NCBI RefSeq assembly: GCF_002954455.1
Contig: NZ_MSCC01000002.1
Coordinates: forward strand, 310,943 to 374,942
Length of the DNA stretch: 64,000 nucleotides
Source of the DNA: Photobacterium aquimaris
GTDB lineage: Bacteria; Pseudomonadota; Gammaproteobacteria; Enterobacterales; Vibrionaceae
Reading direction: 5' to 3'
This document shows positions 36,204 to 45,456 of this stretch, piece after piece. The notes under the pieces were generated by a model. It worked only from the letters and a program-made list of their open reading frames with translations. It had not been told where the DNA came from and searched no databases. Position 1 is the stretch's first letter; each line of letters opens with the position of its first letter. A program made the position numbers and the translations under genes.

Positions 36204-39200
36204 ATGAACGAATTTATCCAAGCAAGGCTCGAGCTAATTGATTACTTAAAAACACAGCTTATTGGGCCTGTAGGTGGTGTGGAAGAGAGGTTAAAAGATG
36301 CTCCTCATAAACGCTATCTTATGGGGACTCTCTTTCCTGCTGCTGCTTGTATCGATGATACAAATGACGACAAAGACGATGATTCTACAACCAAAGCTCT
36401 AGCCAATGATTTTAAACCATCATCGATGGCTATATCTTTCGCAATCCAATCAAATACATTGTTGCGGCTGAATATTACAGCAGGCTCTTATACCAAAGGA
36501 AAAATGCTTGAGTGGCAACGCTCTGAACTATCTCATGAAGAAAATCTTGAAAAAGTAGTCATTCGAAAGAGTGAAATATTTGATGGACGCGCACGCCTAG
36601 ATATTACGGTAAGACCTATAACTTCAGGGAAGATTGTAACTATCGCAATGTCAAACAATGCAAGCTCAGGCGAGCGCTTAGATCCTGAAAAATGTTTATA
36701 CCAGTGCGGTATCAAGGTCTCTGTTTTAGAAGGTAATATCAGAGAGTACCCAAGTAGTGAACGATTCAAACTCGATGATGAGCAGCAGGAACTGAACTTA
36801 GCTTATAGAAAACGGGTTCCTTGGGCTGTTGGTCATGGTGTTGCTGTTGATTGGTCTTTTGATGGGGAAGCAAGTCCAACCCAATTATACACAGAGGCGA
36901 TGCCTACCCATGAAGTGAAAGACTTTAGTACTGAAATAGATCAGAGTAAGTACCCAAACCTCAGCAGTAACATTCTTAGCATAACCAGAATAGCGGATGT
37001 TGATGCGGTAACTGATCAACAGCTACTTTCTGGATATCAGGAACTTATTTTAGCCTACCGAACTTGGATTAATGAACTTGATAACGAAGTTTTAGATAAT
37101 AGATATCTTGCAGCGAAAACGCGCATTATCCAGAGGTTGAGAAGTGCAGCTCAAAGAATGGAGGATGGAATTAAAGGTCTACAAAACTCTTCATTAGCAA
37201 TGGAAGCTTTCCGTATCGCTAACAAGGCTATGCTGATGCAAATGCTACATTCTGGGAAAAAGTATGCCGGAGAAGCTAAGTCAAAAGACTTTGAGTATGT
37301 AAGCCCTGATTACTTTGCTGATGATGTAGTTGAGAGCTTCAAATGGCGCCCATTCCAGTTAGCCTTTCAATTGCTCGTTTTAGAATCTCTTATTCCGAAC
37401 GAAGATACAGGTGATTTACCTAAATCTCATGAAGAAGTAGATCTTTTATGGTTCCCTACTGGTGGTGGTAAAACCGAAGCCTACCTAGCTGTTGCAGCAT
37501 GGGAAATGATATACCGTCGTTTGACTAAAGGGAAACGTGGCGCAGGTACTGCAGTTATTAAACGCTACACATTACGCTTGCTAACATCTCAACAGTTTCA
37601 AAGGGCAGGAAGCTTAATCTGCGCTTTAGAAAAATTACGCGAAAATGATTCTCGATTAGGACAAGAGCCATTTTCTCTTGGTCTGTGGGCTGGTATGGAT
37701 AGCACACCTAATAGTTATAAAGATGCTCATAACAAGTTTGTGATCACACGCGACGACCCTGAACCTGAGAATAGTTTCCAATTACAAAACTGTCCTTGGT
37801 GCGGTACTGAAATAATACCGAAGGTTTATACCTCTGAGTATCTTTCATATGGTATCCGCTCAAATCCTGATAACAAGTTTGAATTTTTCTGTCCAAATGA
37901 AGGGTGCGATTTTCATCACCACTTACCTATACAAGTTGTGGACGAGGCCTTATATGCTTCTCCACCTAGTCTTCTAATAGGGACGGTTGACAAATTTGCT
38001 CGCCTAACTTGGAAGGCTGAAGCTGCGGCTTTCTTCGGAGATAAAAAAGTACTACCTCCAAGCCTTATAATTCAAGACGAATTACATCTAATTTCTGGTC
38101 CTTTAGGTACCATTGCTGGTATTTATGAAGCTGGTTTTGATTCTATCATTGAGGTCCTTGGCCAGAAACCTAAGGTAATAGCTGCAACAGCGACGATTCG
38201 TGCGGCAGAGCAGCAATGTGTACGTTTATTTGGCAGAAGAGTTAACGTGTTTCCTCCATCAGGGACAGACCAAGCCGACTCTTTCTTTTCAAAAGAAGAA
38301 CTTGATAAACCAGGTCGAATGTATGTTGGTATAATGCCCGCAGGGCATACAGGGCAAACTTCACTTGTTCAAACAAGCGCAGCCGCTCTTTTAGCTCCTT
38401 ATGAGCGGGGATTTGAGTATGAACTACTTGATAGTTACTGGACCCTACCTATTTATCACAATAGCCGTAGAGAACTAGGTAAAACTATGACCCTAGGACG
38501 CGACGATATTCCTGAACGTATCAAAGTCATTTCTAATAATATGCATGATACTCGTAAGATTGAAAGCGTCGAGGAGCTGAGCGCAGGTGTCAAAGGCTCC
38601 AAAATACCGGAAGTACTAACGAAACTAAGTAAGCCTGTGCCTGATGCTGTCGATATATTACCGTGTACGAATATGATTTCTGTCGGTGTGGATATTGAAC
38701 GTCTTGGTATGATGGTGATTGTTGGACAGCCGAAAGCTACTGCTGAATATATACAGGCATCAAGCCGTGTAGGACGAAGTAAAAAACGTCCTCCAGGCAT
38801 TGTGATCACTCAATACTCTCCGACTAAGCCACGAGATCGCTCACACTACGAAACTTTCAAGAGCTATCATCAAGCCCTATATCGTTACGTTGAGCCTACT
38901 AGTATTACCCCTTGGGCTAAACCAGCACTTGAACGAGCTCTGCATGCTGCTTTAATTTCAGTAGTCAGAGTTACGGGGTACCTAAGAAAAAATGAAAACG
39001 CGAAACACCTTGATGTGTCCCATTCTGAGTTCAAAACACTCTTGGCGGTATTTAAAAAGCGTATCGTAAAGGCTATGAACGGTATGCCACAAAAGGAGCA
39101 AGACGAGACTCTAGAATACCTTCAATCTTTAGTCGACACATGGCAGGAACGTTGTGATAGAACGTCTAGGCCTTTAAGCCACTATACGGGAGAAAAGCAA

Positions 39201-39317
39201 TTTCAACCGTTAATCCAACCTTATGAAAGTGCGCAACATGATGAAGCGTGGCGTACCCTAAATTCAATGAGAAATGTTGATACTGAAACCTGTTTGTTTA
39301 TTAGAGGAGAGAACTAA
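36204..39317 (+). CDS. drmA: DrmA-like DISARM helicase
   Basis: A 1037-aa SF2-type helicase resembling DrmA of DISARM. The Walker A motif LWFPTGGGKTEAYLA is at ~415-430. A four-cysteine zinc ribbon CPWCGTE / CPNEGC lies near 530-570, DELHLISGPLGTIAGIYE (a DEAH-type box) at ~625, and the motif VI region QASSRVGRSKKRPPG at ~850, followed by the characteristic SHYETFKSYHQALYRYVEPTS. DISARM restricts phage together with DrmB and a methyltransferase. It is the first gene of a four-gene operon in which every junction is TAATG. No drmC follows, so this is not a canonical DISARM set. Confidence 0.85.
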   Translation: MNEFIQARLELIDYLKTQLIGPVGGVEERLKDAPHKRYLMGTLFPAAACIDDTNDDKDDDSTTKALANDFKPSSMAISFAIQSNTLLRLNITAGSYTKGKMLEWQRSELSHEENLEKVVIRKSEIFDGRARLDITVRPITSGKIVTIAMSNNASSGERLDPEKCLYQCGIKVSVLEGNIREYPSSERFKLDDEQQELNLAYRKRVPWAVGHGVAVDWSFDGEASPTQLYTEAMPTHEVKDFSTEIDQSKYPNLSSNILSITRIADVDAVTDQQLLSGYQELILAYRTWINELDNEVLDNRYLAAKTRIIQRLRSAAQRMEDGIKGLQNSSLAMEAFRIANKAMLMQMLHSGKKYAGEAKSKDFEYVSPDYFADDVVESFKWRPFQLAFQLLVLESLIPNEDTGDLPKSHEEVDLLWFPTGGGKTEAYLAVAAWEMIYRRLTKGKRGAGTAVIKRYTLRLLTSQQFQRAGSLICALEKLRENDSRLGQEPFSLGLWAGMDSTPNSYKDAHNKFVITRDDPEPENSFQLQNCPWCGTEIIPKVYTSEYLSYGIRSNPDNKFEFFCPNEGCDFHHHLPIQVVDEALYASPPSLLIGTVDKFARLTWKAEAAAFFGDKKVLPPSLIIQDELHLISGPLGTIAGIYEAGFDSIIEVLGQKPKVIAATATIRAAEQQCVRLFGRRVNVFPPSGTDQADSFFSKEELDKPGRMYVGIMPAGHTGQTSLVQTSAAALLAPYERGFEYELLDSYWTLPIYHNSRRELGKTMTLGRDDIPERIKVISNNMHDTRKIESVEELSAGVKGSKIPEVLTKLSKPVPDAVDILPCTNMISVGVDIERLGMMVIVGQPKATAEYIQASSRVGRSKKRPPGIVITQYSPTKPRDRSHYETFKSYHQALYRYVEPTSITPWAKPALERALHAALISVVRVTGYLRKNENAKHLDVSHSEFKTLLAVFKKRIVKAMNGMPQKEQDETLEYLQSLVDTWQERCDRTSRPLSHYTGEKQFQPLIQPYESAQHDEAWRTLNSMRNVDTETCLFIRGEN

Positions 39318-41122
39318 TGGCAGATTCAAACCGCGCTTACCGTAGTTCTCAATTGATTTCACCTTTTGGCCCTGGCTCTATCATTGAGCTTGGTGACGAA
39401 TCTCTTTCACTAGCAGACCCGATTTATTGGCCTAAAAAGCTTGAAGAGATAAAACTTGAGCGTTTATCTAGCGAAGCTGGCGTATGGGCTTTGAAAAAAC
39501 CGCCGGTAATCAAGAATAAGAGAGATGAAGCCGGTCCCCATAACGCTTTAATGACAGTCCGTTTCCCTAAATGGATGTTCTGTCCACGTTGTAAACGTAT
39601 GGAACTTTGGAAAAAAGAAACCGGTCACCTCAACTCAGATGGGATACCTGTATGTGCAAATAACTTATGTAAGCAAAAAGTTCTTGCTCCTATGCGTTTT
39701 GTCGCCGCGTGTAAGAAAGGGCACCTTCAAGATATTCCTTGGGTGTATTGGGCTCACAAAAATAGCAGGCAGAATACTTGTGAAAACCCAGAACTCTATT
39801 TCCTGTCTAATCCCGAACTTGGTAGCGGTTTGGATGCTCTCTATGTTGAGTGTAAAAATCCAGAGTGTGGTTCAAAAAACTCTCTTAAAGAAATAATGAG
39901 TCAGACAGGGCTTGCAGGTGTTAAATGCAATGATACTCAGCCTTGGGAATATAAAGATCCTGCAGAGCGCCAATGTGATGAACCGCTACATGTATTACAA
40001 AGGGGAGCAAGCAACCTCTATTACTCAATAGTACGCTCCGCATTGGATATCCCTCATTCAGAGAAAAGCTCTGGTAACCAAATATATCTCAAGATAAAAG
40101 AATCAAATGATTTTGAAAGTTTGATGACTGCTTTATCTGATGGAAAAGAGCGTGTAATTAACGCATATATTGAAGAAATTGCAGAAGAGTTTGATCTTAC
40201 TGAAGAACAAGTTTTGAACGCAGTAACTGGTAAAGAAAAGGAACAACGGACGTTTAAAGTTCCGAAAGATGAAGACTTAAGAGTTGCTGAGTGGGCTATT
40301 CTTTCTTCTCCAGATATTGCGAGTAAAGAGACTAAAACTTTTAAAGCTAAGGTCGCAGACTGGGTTAACTATCCCACTTTTGGCTTTGATTCTGTAATAA
40401 AGCGAGTTGTTTTATTAGATAAATTACGTGAAGTACGTGCATTTTGTGGATTTGAGCGCGTATCACCAAGCGATAACATTGTTAGCCCCAAAACCGCTTT
40501 GGAGAATAGATCGTGGCTTCCTGCTACTGAAGTCTATGGCGAAGGCATATTCATTGAAATGGATAACTCTGTCATTAACTCTTGGGAACAGCATATACCA
40601 CAAGAGTTAAAGCTGCGAATTGAAAAGTTGAAGAAGCATCATACGGATCTCAGCTCTACTTATTTGCCTGTTCCAAACGTAAAGTTTTTAGTTCTACATA
40701 CTTTAGCCCATCTATTAATTAGACAGCTAAGTTTTGAAAGTGGGTATTCTAGTAGTTCTCTAAGAGAGAGAATCTATGCTGATGATGATCAAGCCGGACT
40801 GCTTATATATACAGCTGATGGTGATTCAGAAGGAAGTTTGGGAGGACTCGTTCAGCAAGGCGAGGCTCACAGATTATTCCCAGCAATATTAGCAGCGTTA
40901 GAAACTGCATATTGGTGCTCTAATGACCCAGTGTGTAGTGAAAAGCAAGAGTTAGGCATTATGGGATTAAACCAAGCTGCATGTCACTCTTGTACAATAA
41001 TTTCAGAAACTAGTTGCGAGAATAACAACCTTTTACTGGACCGAAAGATTTTAATCGGTACAGATAATTATGAAGGCTTATTTACTAAAATTATCAATAA
41101 TGCGCAGCAGGAGTTTAGCTAA
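39317..41122 (+). CDS. drmB: DrmB-like DUF1998 protein
   Basis: A 601-aa partner of DrmA. The N-terminus YRSSQLISPFGPGSIIELGD is typical of DrmB. Zinc-binding cysteines lie at CPRCKRME / CANNLCKQ (~95-120) and CKNPECGSK (~180). The C-terminal DUF1998 part reads FLVLHTLAHLLIRQLSFESG, GLLIYTADGDSEGSLGGLVQ and ends CHSCTIISETSCENNNLLLD. In DISARM, DrmA and DrmB form a DNA-engaging complex. The start overlaps the drmA stop as TAATG, giving translational coupling. Confidence 0.85.
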   Translation: MADSNRAYRSSQLISPFGPGSIIELGDESLSLADPIYWPKKLEEIKLERLSSEAGVWALKKPPVIKNKRDEAGPHNALMTVRFPKWMFCPRCKRMELWKKETGHLNSDGIPVCANNLCKQKVLAPMRFVAACKKGHLQDIPWVYWAHKNSRQNTCENPELYFLSNPELGSGLDALYVECKNPECGSKNSLKEIMSQTGLAGVKCNDTQPWEYKDPAERQCDEPLHVLQRGASNLYYSIVRSALDIPHSEKSSGNQIYLKIKESNDFESLMTALSDGKERVINAYIEEIAEEFDLTEEQVLNAVTGKEKEQRTFKVPKDEDLRVAEWAILSSPDIASKETKTFKAKVADWVNYPTFGFDSVIKRVVLLDKLREVRAFCGFERVSPSDNIVSPKTALENRSWLPATEVYGEGIFIEMDNSVINSWEQHIPQELKLRIEKLKKHHTDLSSTYLPVPNVKFLVLHTLAHLLIRQLSFESGYSSSSLRERIYADDDQAGLLIYTADGDSEGSLGGLVQQGEAHRLFPAILAALETAYWCSNDPVCSEKQELGIMGLNQAACHSCTIISETSCENNNLLLDRKILIGTDNYEGLFTKIINNAQQEFS

Positions 41123-42498
41123 TGAGAATGCCTAATGTGCGTCAAATAAGCGAAGAACAACAAGACATTTTTGAAGATGCACCTATCGATGGAAGCATTC
41201 TGGTTGCAGGTCCTCCAGGAACAGGTAAAACAGTAATTGCCTTCCTTAGAGCGCAGATATTAGCTAATAAGAACTGTGACGTAACTGTTTTAATGTACAA
41301 CCGTGTTCTAAGGCGTTACACCGAGAATGTGGCAGCCGAAATAGACGGAAACGTCCAATCAAAAACGATGCATACTTGGTTTCCCGAGTGGTGGAGGTCA
41401 CATAGAATCGCTACAGGTCATAGCTCTGAAACACTCATTATTGATGGGGACCGAGTATTTGTGAGCTGCCCTTATGAGGATAAGGACAAGTTAAAGAAAG
41501 TTGGCGGAAAATGGGGAGCAAATAAATTCAACCCATTCACAAATAAAAAAGGGATGTGGTACGTCCCAAAAAGCCGGTATGACTCAGATCCTAGTATCTA
41601 TAACGAGTGGACAGGAACTTCATATGAACCATTAGAACTTGCACGATGGCAATACAATTGGTTAGCAATGCGTGATTTGTACCTAGATCAACCTCAAGAA
41701 AAAATGGTCGATTGGGGACACTTGATTATTGATGAAGCACAAGATTTCGAACCTGGCCTTTTTTCGTTCTTACATCTGACATCTAAGCAATTAGAGCATG
41801 GAGCATTAACGATTCTTGCGGATGAGAATCAAAGACTGGAGGAGAATCGTCACTCTAGTTTAGAAGATATTAGAACGACTCTTAAATTGAACAAGAAACC
41901 TGAGCGTGAATTTTCTTTAACAATTAACTTCAGAAATACATATCAAATAGCAAAAGTAGCAAGTCATTTTTATGTGGGGCTACCAACTGGTGTTCCAAAA
42001 TTACCTAATCGACAAGGGAACAAGCCTCAGCTGGTTGTTGTAAGTAACGTTGAGCAGCAGATTCAATATATTTGTCGTTCACTAAAAAACAGAGCAGCAT
42101 TAGAAGTTGGTGTAATTGTTGACAATGACACAGATCGGGAACTATTTGTCAAAGAGATAGCTGATCGCTTGACTAACTACACTGTGCAATCATACAGTAG
42201 TAAGAACTATAAAAGTAGTGAAGACTTGGTATTTGACACGCAAGGAGTAGTGACTGTATTACATCGTAAGAGCTGCAAGGGACTAGAATTTGATATTGTT
42301 TTTATCCCTCAATTACAGTCTTTTACTGTTGATGATGCTGACCTGACAACCTTTAAGATGAATCTCTACGTTATGTGTTCAAGAGCACGTGAAGAACTAG
42401 TTTTCTTATGTAATGATGGCACTAAAGCTAACCCTGCTTTTTTTAAGCACTTTCCGAACCGTGCCTCTGGATTAATCGATTATAGAGAACAAGAATAA
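41122..42498 (+). CDS. SF1 (UvrD/Rep-like) helicase with DUF5710-like insert
   Basis: A 458-aa superfamily 1 helicase-like ATPase. The Walker A GPPGTGKTVIAF is at ~31-42 and Walker B LIIDEAQDFEPG at ~208. Motif IV-type LTINFRNTYQIAK and the C-terminal VVTVLHRKSCKGLEFDIVFI / NLYVMCSRAREELVFL are UvrD-like. Between motifs Ia and II (about 112-155) lies VSCPYEDKDKLKKVGGKWGA ... KGMWYVP, which resembles the small DUF5710 module thought to bind nucleic acid. At 458 aa it is shorter than UvrD. It is coupled by TAATG to drmB and to the next gene, so it is part of the same system. Confidence 0.85.
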   Translation: MRMPNVRQISEEQQDIFEDAPIDGSILVAGPPGTGKTVIAFLRAQILANKNCDVTVLMYNRVLRRYTENVAAEIDGNVQSKTMHTWFPEWWRSHRIATGHSSETLIIDGDRVFVSCPYEDKDKLKKVGGKWGANKFNPFTNKKGMWYVPKSRYDSDPSIYNEWTGTSYEPLELARWQYNWLAMRDLYLDQPQEKMVDWGHLIIDEAQDFEPGLFSFLHLTSKQLEHGALTILADENQRLEENRHSSLEDIRTTLKLNKKPEREFSLTINFRNTYQIAKVASHFYVGLPTGVPKLPNRQGNKPQLVVVSNVEQQIQYICRSLKNRAALEVGVIVDNDTDRELFVKEIADRLTNYTVQSYSSKNYKSSEDLVFDTQGVVTVLHRKSCKGLEFDIVFIPQLQSFTVDDADLTTFKMNLYVMCSRAREELVFLCNDGTKANPAFFKHFPNRASGLIDYREQE

Positions 42499-43934
42499 TG
42501 GAAATGACCCCTAATACAACGTACTACGTTATGCTTCCTAAACGCTACCTTAGTCGTTACGTTCTCACTTACGAACTTCTTCCTCTAGAGTATTGCTTTG
42601 ATGTGAATGGGCAAAAGGTTTTTGATCGTTCCACAGTGCATTCCCTTATTAATCAAGGGAAGGTGGGGGATAAAAATGTAGTTGTAGGTCTAACACAACA
42701 CTTAGGTGGGTCTTACCTACCATACAGTAATATATCTAATATTGGTTTCGCTGACCAAGATAGCTTGAATATGTTTGTAGAGCGCAGCTACGAAAACTAT
42801 GATTCACGCAATATCGAATGTTACGCTTTGACAAGTGGTAATGAGCCATCAGAGTTAGCAATAGATATTGTTGAGCCTTCAGTAATAGACAAACATACTT
42901 TTACATTGAAGATGGCGTTGAATGACGCAATTGTAGCGGCAACACATTCACATCTATTAGTGTATCCACAATTCGCAACAGAGTTGCCCAACTTTAAAGG
43001 TCATGCCGAGCAATTATTAAGCGCTATTCTAACTTATTATTTGGACGATACTAACCAACTAGCTATCGCGATTGCGTTTTTCAAAACATGTTCTTTTTTC
43101 AACATAGATGCTGGGTGGCAATTAATAGAAGTTGTTGAAAATTTTAATAAAATTTTACCATCAAAAGCAAACTCCGATGATGTAAAACGTTGGTTCGAAA
43201 CTGCTCAAAAAATAATAAAAAATGAAGACGTTAACCTTATTTACTCTGATGATAAGAATATCGCTCTAAGAGCGATGATCCTTGTCCTTCTCAATCCAGA
43301 GAAAGATAATATCAATGCTATGAAAGTTAGCCTTCAAGAACATTTAGGTGAAAAAGTCTACTCGCTAGCAAATATCTTTGTAGGAGCTAGGACTGGTTAC
43401 AGCTACCTGAGTGTAGAGCAAAGAAACATGCTCGAAGATAGAACACAGCTTCAGTTGCTAAATGCAAGTCTTTATAACCATGCATCTGATGAGCTAACGA
43501 GTGAACCAGTCGAGCAAATTCCAACTCAGGAACAAATCTCCCCTGACGAAAACAAATTTATACTAGATCAGGAACCTTGGCTCAAAAGTGTCAGCCCAGG
43601 CATATTTGAGCTTTGTGCCGTTAAACCTATGGCTGGATTTGATCTTTCGCTTGAGTATAAACCTGAGAGTTTCTTCGCGTGGCGACTCATAGATGCTAAT
43701 GGAACCAAAGGAATGGAAAAACTTAAGGGACAATTAGCTCTTAATTTATTACTGATACAAGGAAAATTACCAGCAGGAGTAAGAATAGAAGTCATACAAG
43801 ATCGAGGGTTATACATCACTTTACCTCTAGTTTGGGCTAAAGAGGCTGATTTAAAAAATAAACTACAGTACATTATTGATGACCTCATTGCGATTAAAAT
43901 TGCCCAGAAATCGAGTAAGTTAGTTGTAAATTAA
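42498..43934 (+). CDS. Unknown protein, fourth gene of DrmAB operon
   Basis: A 478-aa protein with no domain I recognise. It begins MEMTPNTTYYVMLPKRYLSR, is soluble and lacks signal or membrane helices. The middle is helical and the last 110 residues (GIFELCAVKPMAGFDLSLEY ... AGVRIEVIQDRGLYITLPLVW) look like a separate alpha/beta domain. It has no phospholipase-D HKD motif, so it is not DrmC. Its TAATG coupling to the helicase gene and the terminator right after it show it is an operon component. It may be a specificity, adaptor or effector subunit, but this is a guess. Confidence 0.75.
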   Translation: MEMTPNTTYYVMLPKRYLSRYVLTYELLPLEYCFDVNGQKVFDRSTVHSLINQGKVGDKNVVVGLTQHLGGSYLPYSNISNIGFADQDSLNMFVERSYENYDSRNIECYALTSGNEPSELAIDIVEPSVIDKHTFTLKMALNDAIVAATHSHLLVYPQFATELPNFKGHAEQLLSAILTYYLDDTNQLAIAIAFFKTCSFFNIDAGWQLIEVVENFNKILPSKANSDDVKRWFETAQKIIKNEDVNLIYSDDKNIALRAMILVLLNPEKDNINAMKVSLQEHLGEKVYSLANIFVGARTGYSYLSVEQRNMLEDRTQLQLLNASLYNHASDELTSEPVEQIPTQEQISPDENKFILDQEPWLKSVSPGIFELCAVKPMAGFDLSLEYKPESFFAWRLIDANGTKGMEKLKGQLALNLLLIQGKLPAGVRIEVIQDRGLYITLPLVWAKEADLKNKLQYIIDDLIAIKIAQKSSKLVVN

Positions 43935-43949
43935 ATAGCAATCCCAAAA

Positions 43950-43981
43950 AGGCCAAAGTGAATACTTGCTTTGGCTTTTTA
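43950..43981 (+). terminator. Terminator of DrmAB operon
   Basis: Arms GCCAAAG and CTTTGGC with a ten-base loop, followed by TTTTT, 18 bases past the stop codon. Confidence 0.88.
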
Positions 43982-44176
43982 CTATTTATGCCATTCGATT
44001 ATTTGTTCCAAAAATAGCTCAAAATCTTTTCTAGTAACAATCTTCTTGCCGTTCTCGGCGATCACAGAGGACTCCGACCAATTCAGCAACACCGAACGCG
44101 GCGTGACTTTTACTATTGTAGAGCCTGAGTTGAAGTGGTACGCGAAACAAAGCAGGTTGCCGAAAGGGGCTACTCG
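43982..44176 (-). pseudogene. Orphan C-terminal coding remnant downstream of LlaJI gene
   Basis: On the minus strand a 64-codon open frame overlaps the end of the nuclease gene in another frame and has no start codon or ribosome-binding site near its beginning. It reads GNLLCFAYHFNSGSTIVKVT, PRSVLLNWSESSVIAENGKK and IVTRKDFELFLEQIIEWHK. The composition is protein-like, and the ending resembles a gene C-terminus. It may be the tail of a deleted gene that once followed the nuclease, or a tail reached by frameshift. The family is unknown. Confidence 0.4.
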
Positions 44177-45456
44177 TCAGGAACATCAAAAATTACACTA
44201 GTCAACCGATTTAACTTTCCGCCATTGACATAAATGTTTAATAGTGCAATTGGGTCTTGATAATGACAATGAATCGTTGAATATTCGGATATGCAGTCAG
44301 ACGTTTTTGTTACTTTAACCCCTCGTTTAGCAACATGAGCCGATTTAAGATAATTACTAGAACCTGGAAAAACAAAATGGTTGGATACGGGAGTTTCTTT
44401 ACCTTCTAGTTGGGATATAGCTTGGTGATAATAAAATTGCTTAACTAAATCAGGCCAGCCTGGGGCCGATGCAACAGAACTCGCGTCATAGTATTTAGCA
44501 TCAACAACTGCAAATCTATGGTCTATAATATGCTTCAAAACTGTATCAGTTCGTTGAGCTTTCTTAGGTACAGGTACAAATTTATCCGCGCTAGTTTGAT
44601 ATACAGGAACCGGTAATTTGGCATTCACTGCATATTTTCCTATTAAACATTCATCTAGCATTGCTTCCCATAAAGAGTGAAATTTTCGAACGCCAATAAG
44701 TAACGTACCTTCCTCTTCTCCTTTTTGCTTCTTTAAACATTGAATCAACCCCTTTAACAAAAATATATCTCGATCGGAATAGACTTGACGAAGCTCCTTT
44801 TCGAGGTATGCAATCTGCACATCGAGATTGTTGTTGGGGTGGAGGACATGAGACAACGAAGTATCAAAATAAGAGCTCTGACCAAACCATAGTAATCCAT
44901 AGACCGATGAAAGATTCTTTATTACTTGAGCATGAATTTTTGCCACCTCACTAGAGGTATCGTAACGAGAGCGTGAAGAGTCAAGTTCAAGGTAGATAGG
45001 ACTATTATTGCTTGTTAAAGGCACTCTATTTGCTATTGTACGCCTCCAATCAACCTTACCTTTGTTTGTTGTACGTTCTCTAATTCGACGTACATAAAGA
45101 CCATTAGTAGCGTAGTCTTCTAATAAGGATATAGCCAATGATAGCGACTCACCACCTATGACCTCAGAGCCACTGTCTTGAGCATGAACTCCCGTATCTT
45201 TATCAACGTAATACTTTAGTAATGCTTGAACTAACAGACGAGCTAGATTGAAGGCTTTATCTGTAACAATCACACTATTTCTTGGTAAAAAGACAGCTAA
45301 TTTGTTATCACAAGTAATGACACCACAAAACTCAATTTTTGAATTCCCTTGAGGAATGATACACTCCCGTATCAGTGCATCTATTACCGACGAAGGCACC
45401 TCACCAGAGTCCAGTGAGGTACGATCTAGATATAGATTAACGTTACTTAGCTGCAT
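44170..45456 (-). CDS. LlaJI-type (McrC-like) restriction endonuclease subunit
   Basis: A 428-aa protein of the LlaJI/McrC type, the nuclease partner of an McrB GTPase. The PD-(D/E)XK nuclease core is visible in FAVVDAKYYDAS (Asp319, Lys321) after a conserved FHSLWEAMLDECL, and then PGWPDLVKQFYYHQAI. The N-terminal two thirds would hold the McrB- and DNA-contacting region. In LlaJI of Lactococcus two cytosine methyltransferases accompany the pair; here one is encoded at 51923-53245. The start overlaps the McrB gene by 14 bases, so the two are coupled. Confidence 0.87.
   Translation of the reverse strand: MQLSNVNLYLDRTSLDSGEVPSSVIDALIRECIIPQGNSKIEFCGVITCDNKLAVFLPRNSVIVTDKAFNLARLLVQALLKYYVDKDTGVHAQDSGSEVIGGESLSLAISLLEDYATNGLYVRRIRERTTNKGKVDWRRTIANRVPLTSNNSPIYLELDSSRSRYDTSSEVAKIHAQVIKNLSSVYGLLWFGQSSYFDTSLSHVLHPNNNLDVQIAYLEKELRQVYSDRDIFLLKGLIQCLKKQKGEEEGTLLIGVRKFHSLWEAMLDECLIGKYAVNAKLPVPVYQTSADKFVPVPKKAQRTDTVLKHIIDHRFAVVDAKYYDASSVASAPGWPDLVKQFYYHQAISQLEGKETPVSNHFVFPGSSNYLKSAHVAKRGVKVTKTSDCISEYSTIHCHYQDPIALLNIYVNGGKLNRLTSVIFDVPDE

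Noticed and set aside
42498..43934. Unknown fourth gene of the DrmAB operon as DrmC
   Set aside because: DrmC is a phospholipase-D-type protein; no HxKxxxxD motif is present.
43971..44201. 76-aa plus-strand frame after the DrmAB operon terminator
   Set aside because: It starts inside the terminator stem, has no ribosome-binding site, and lies opposite a more protein-like minus-strand remnant.
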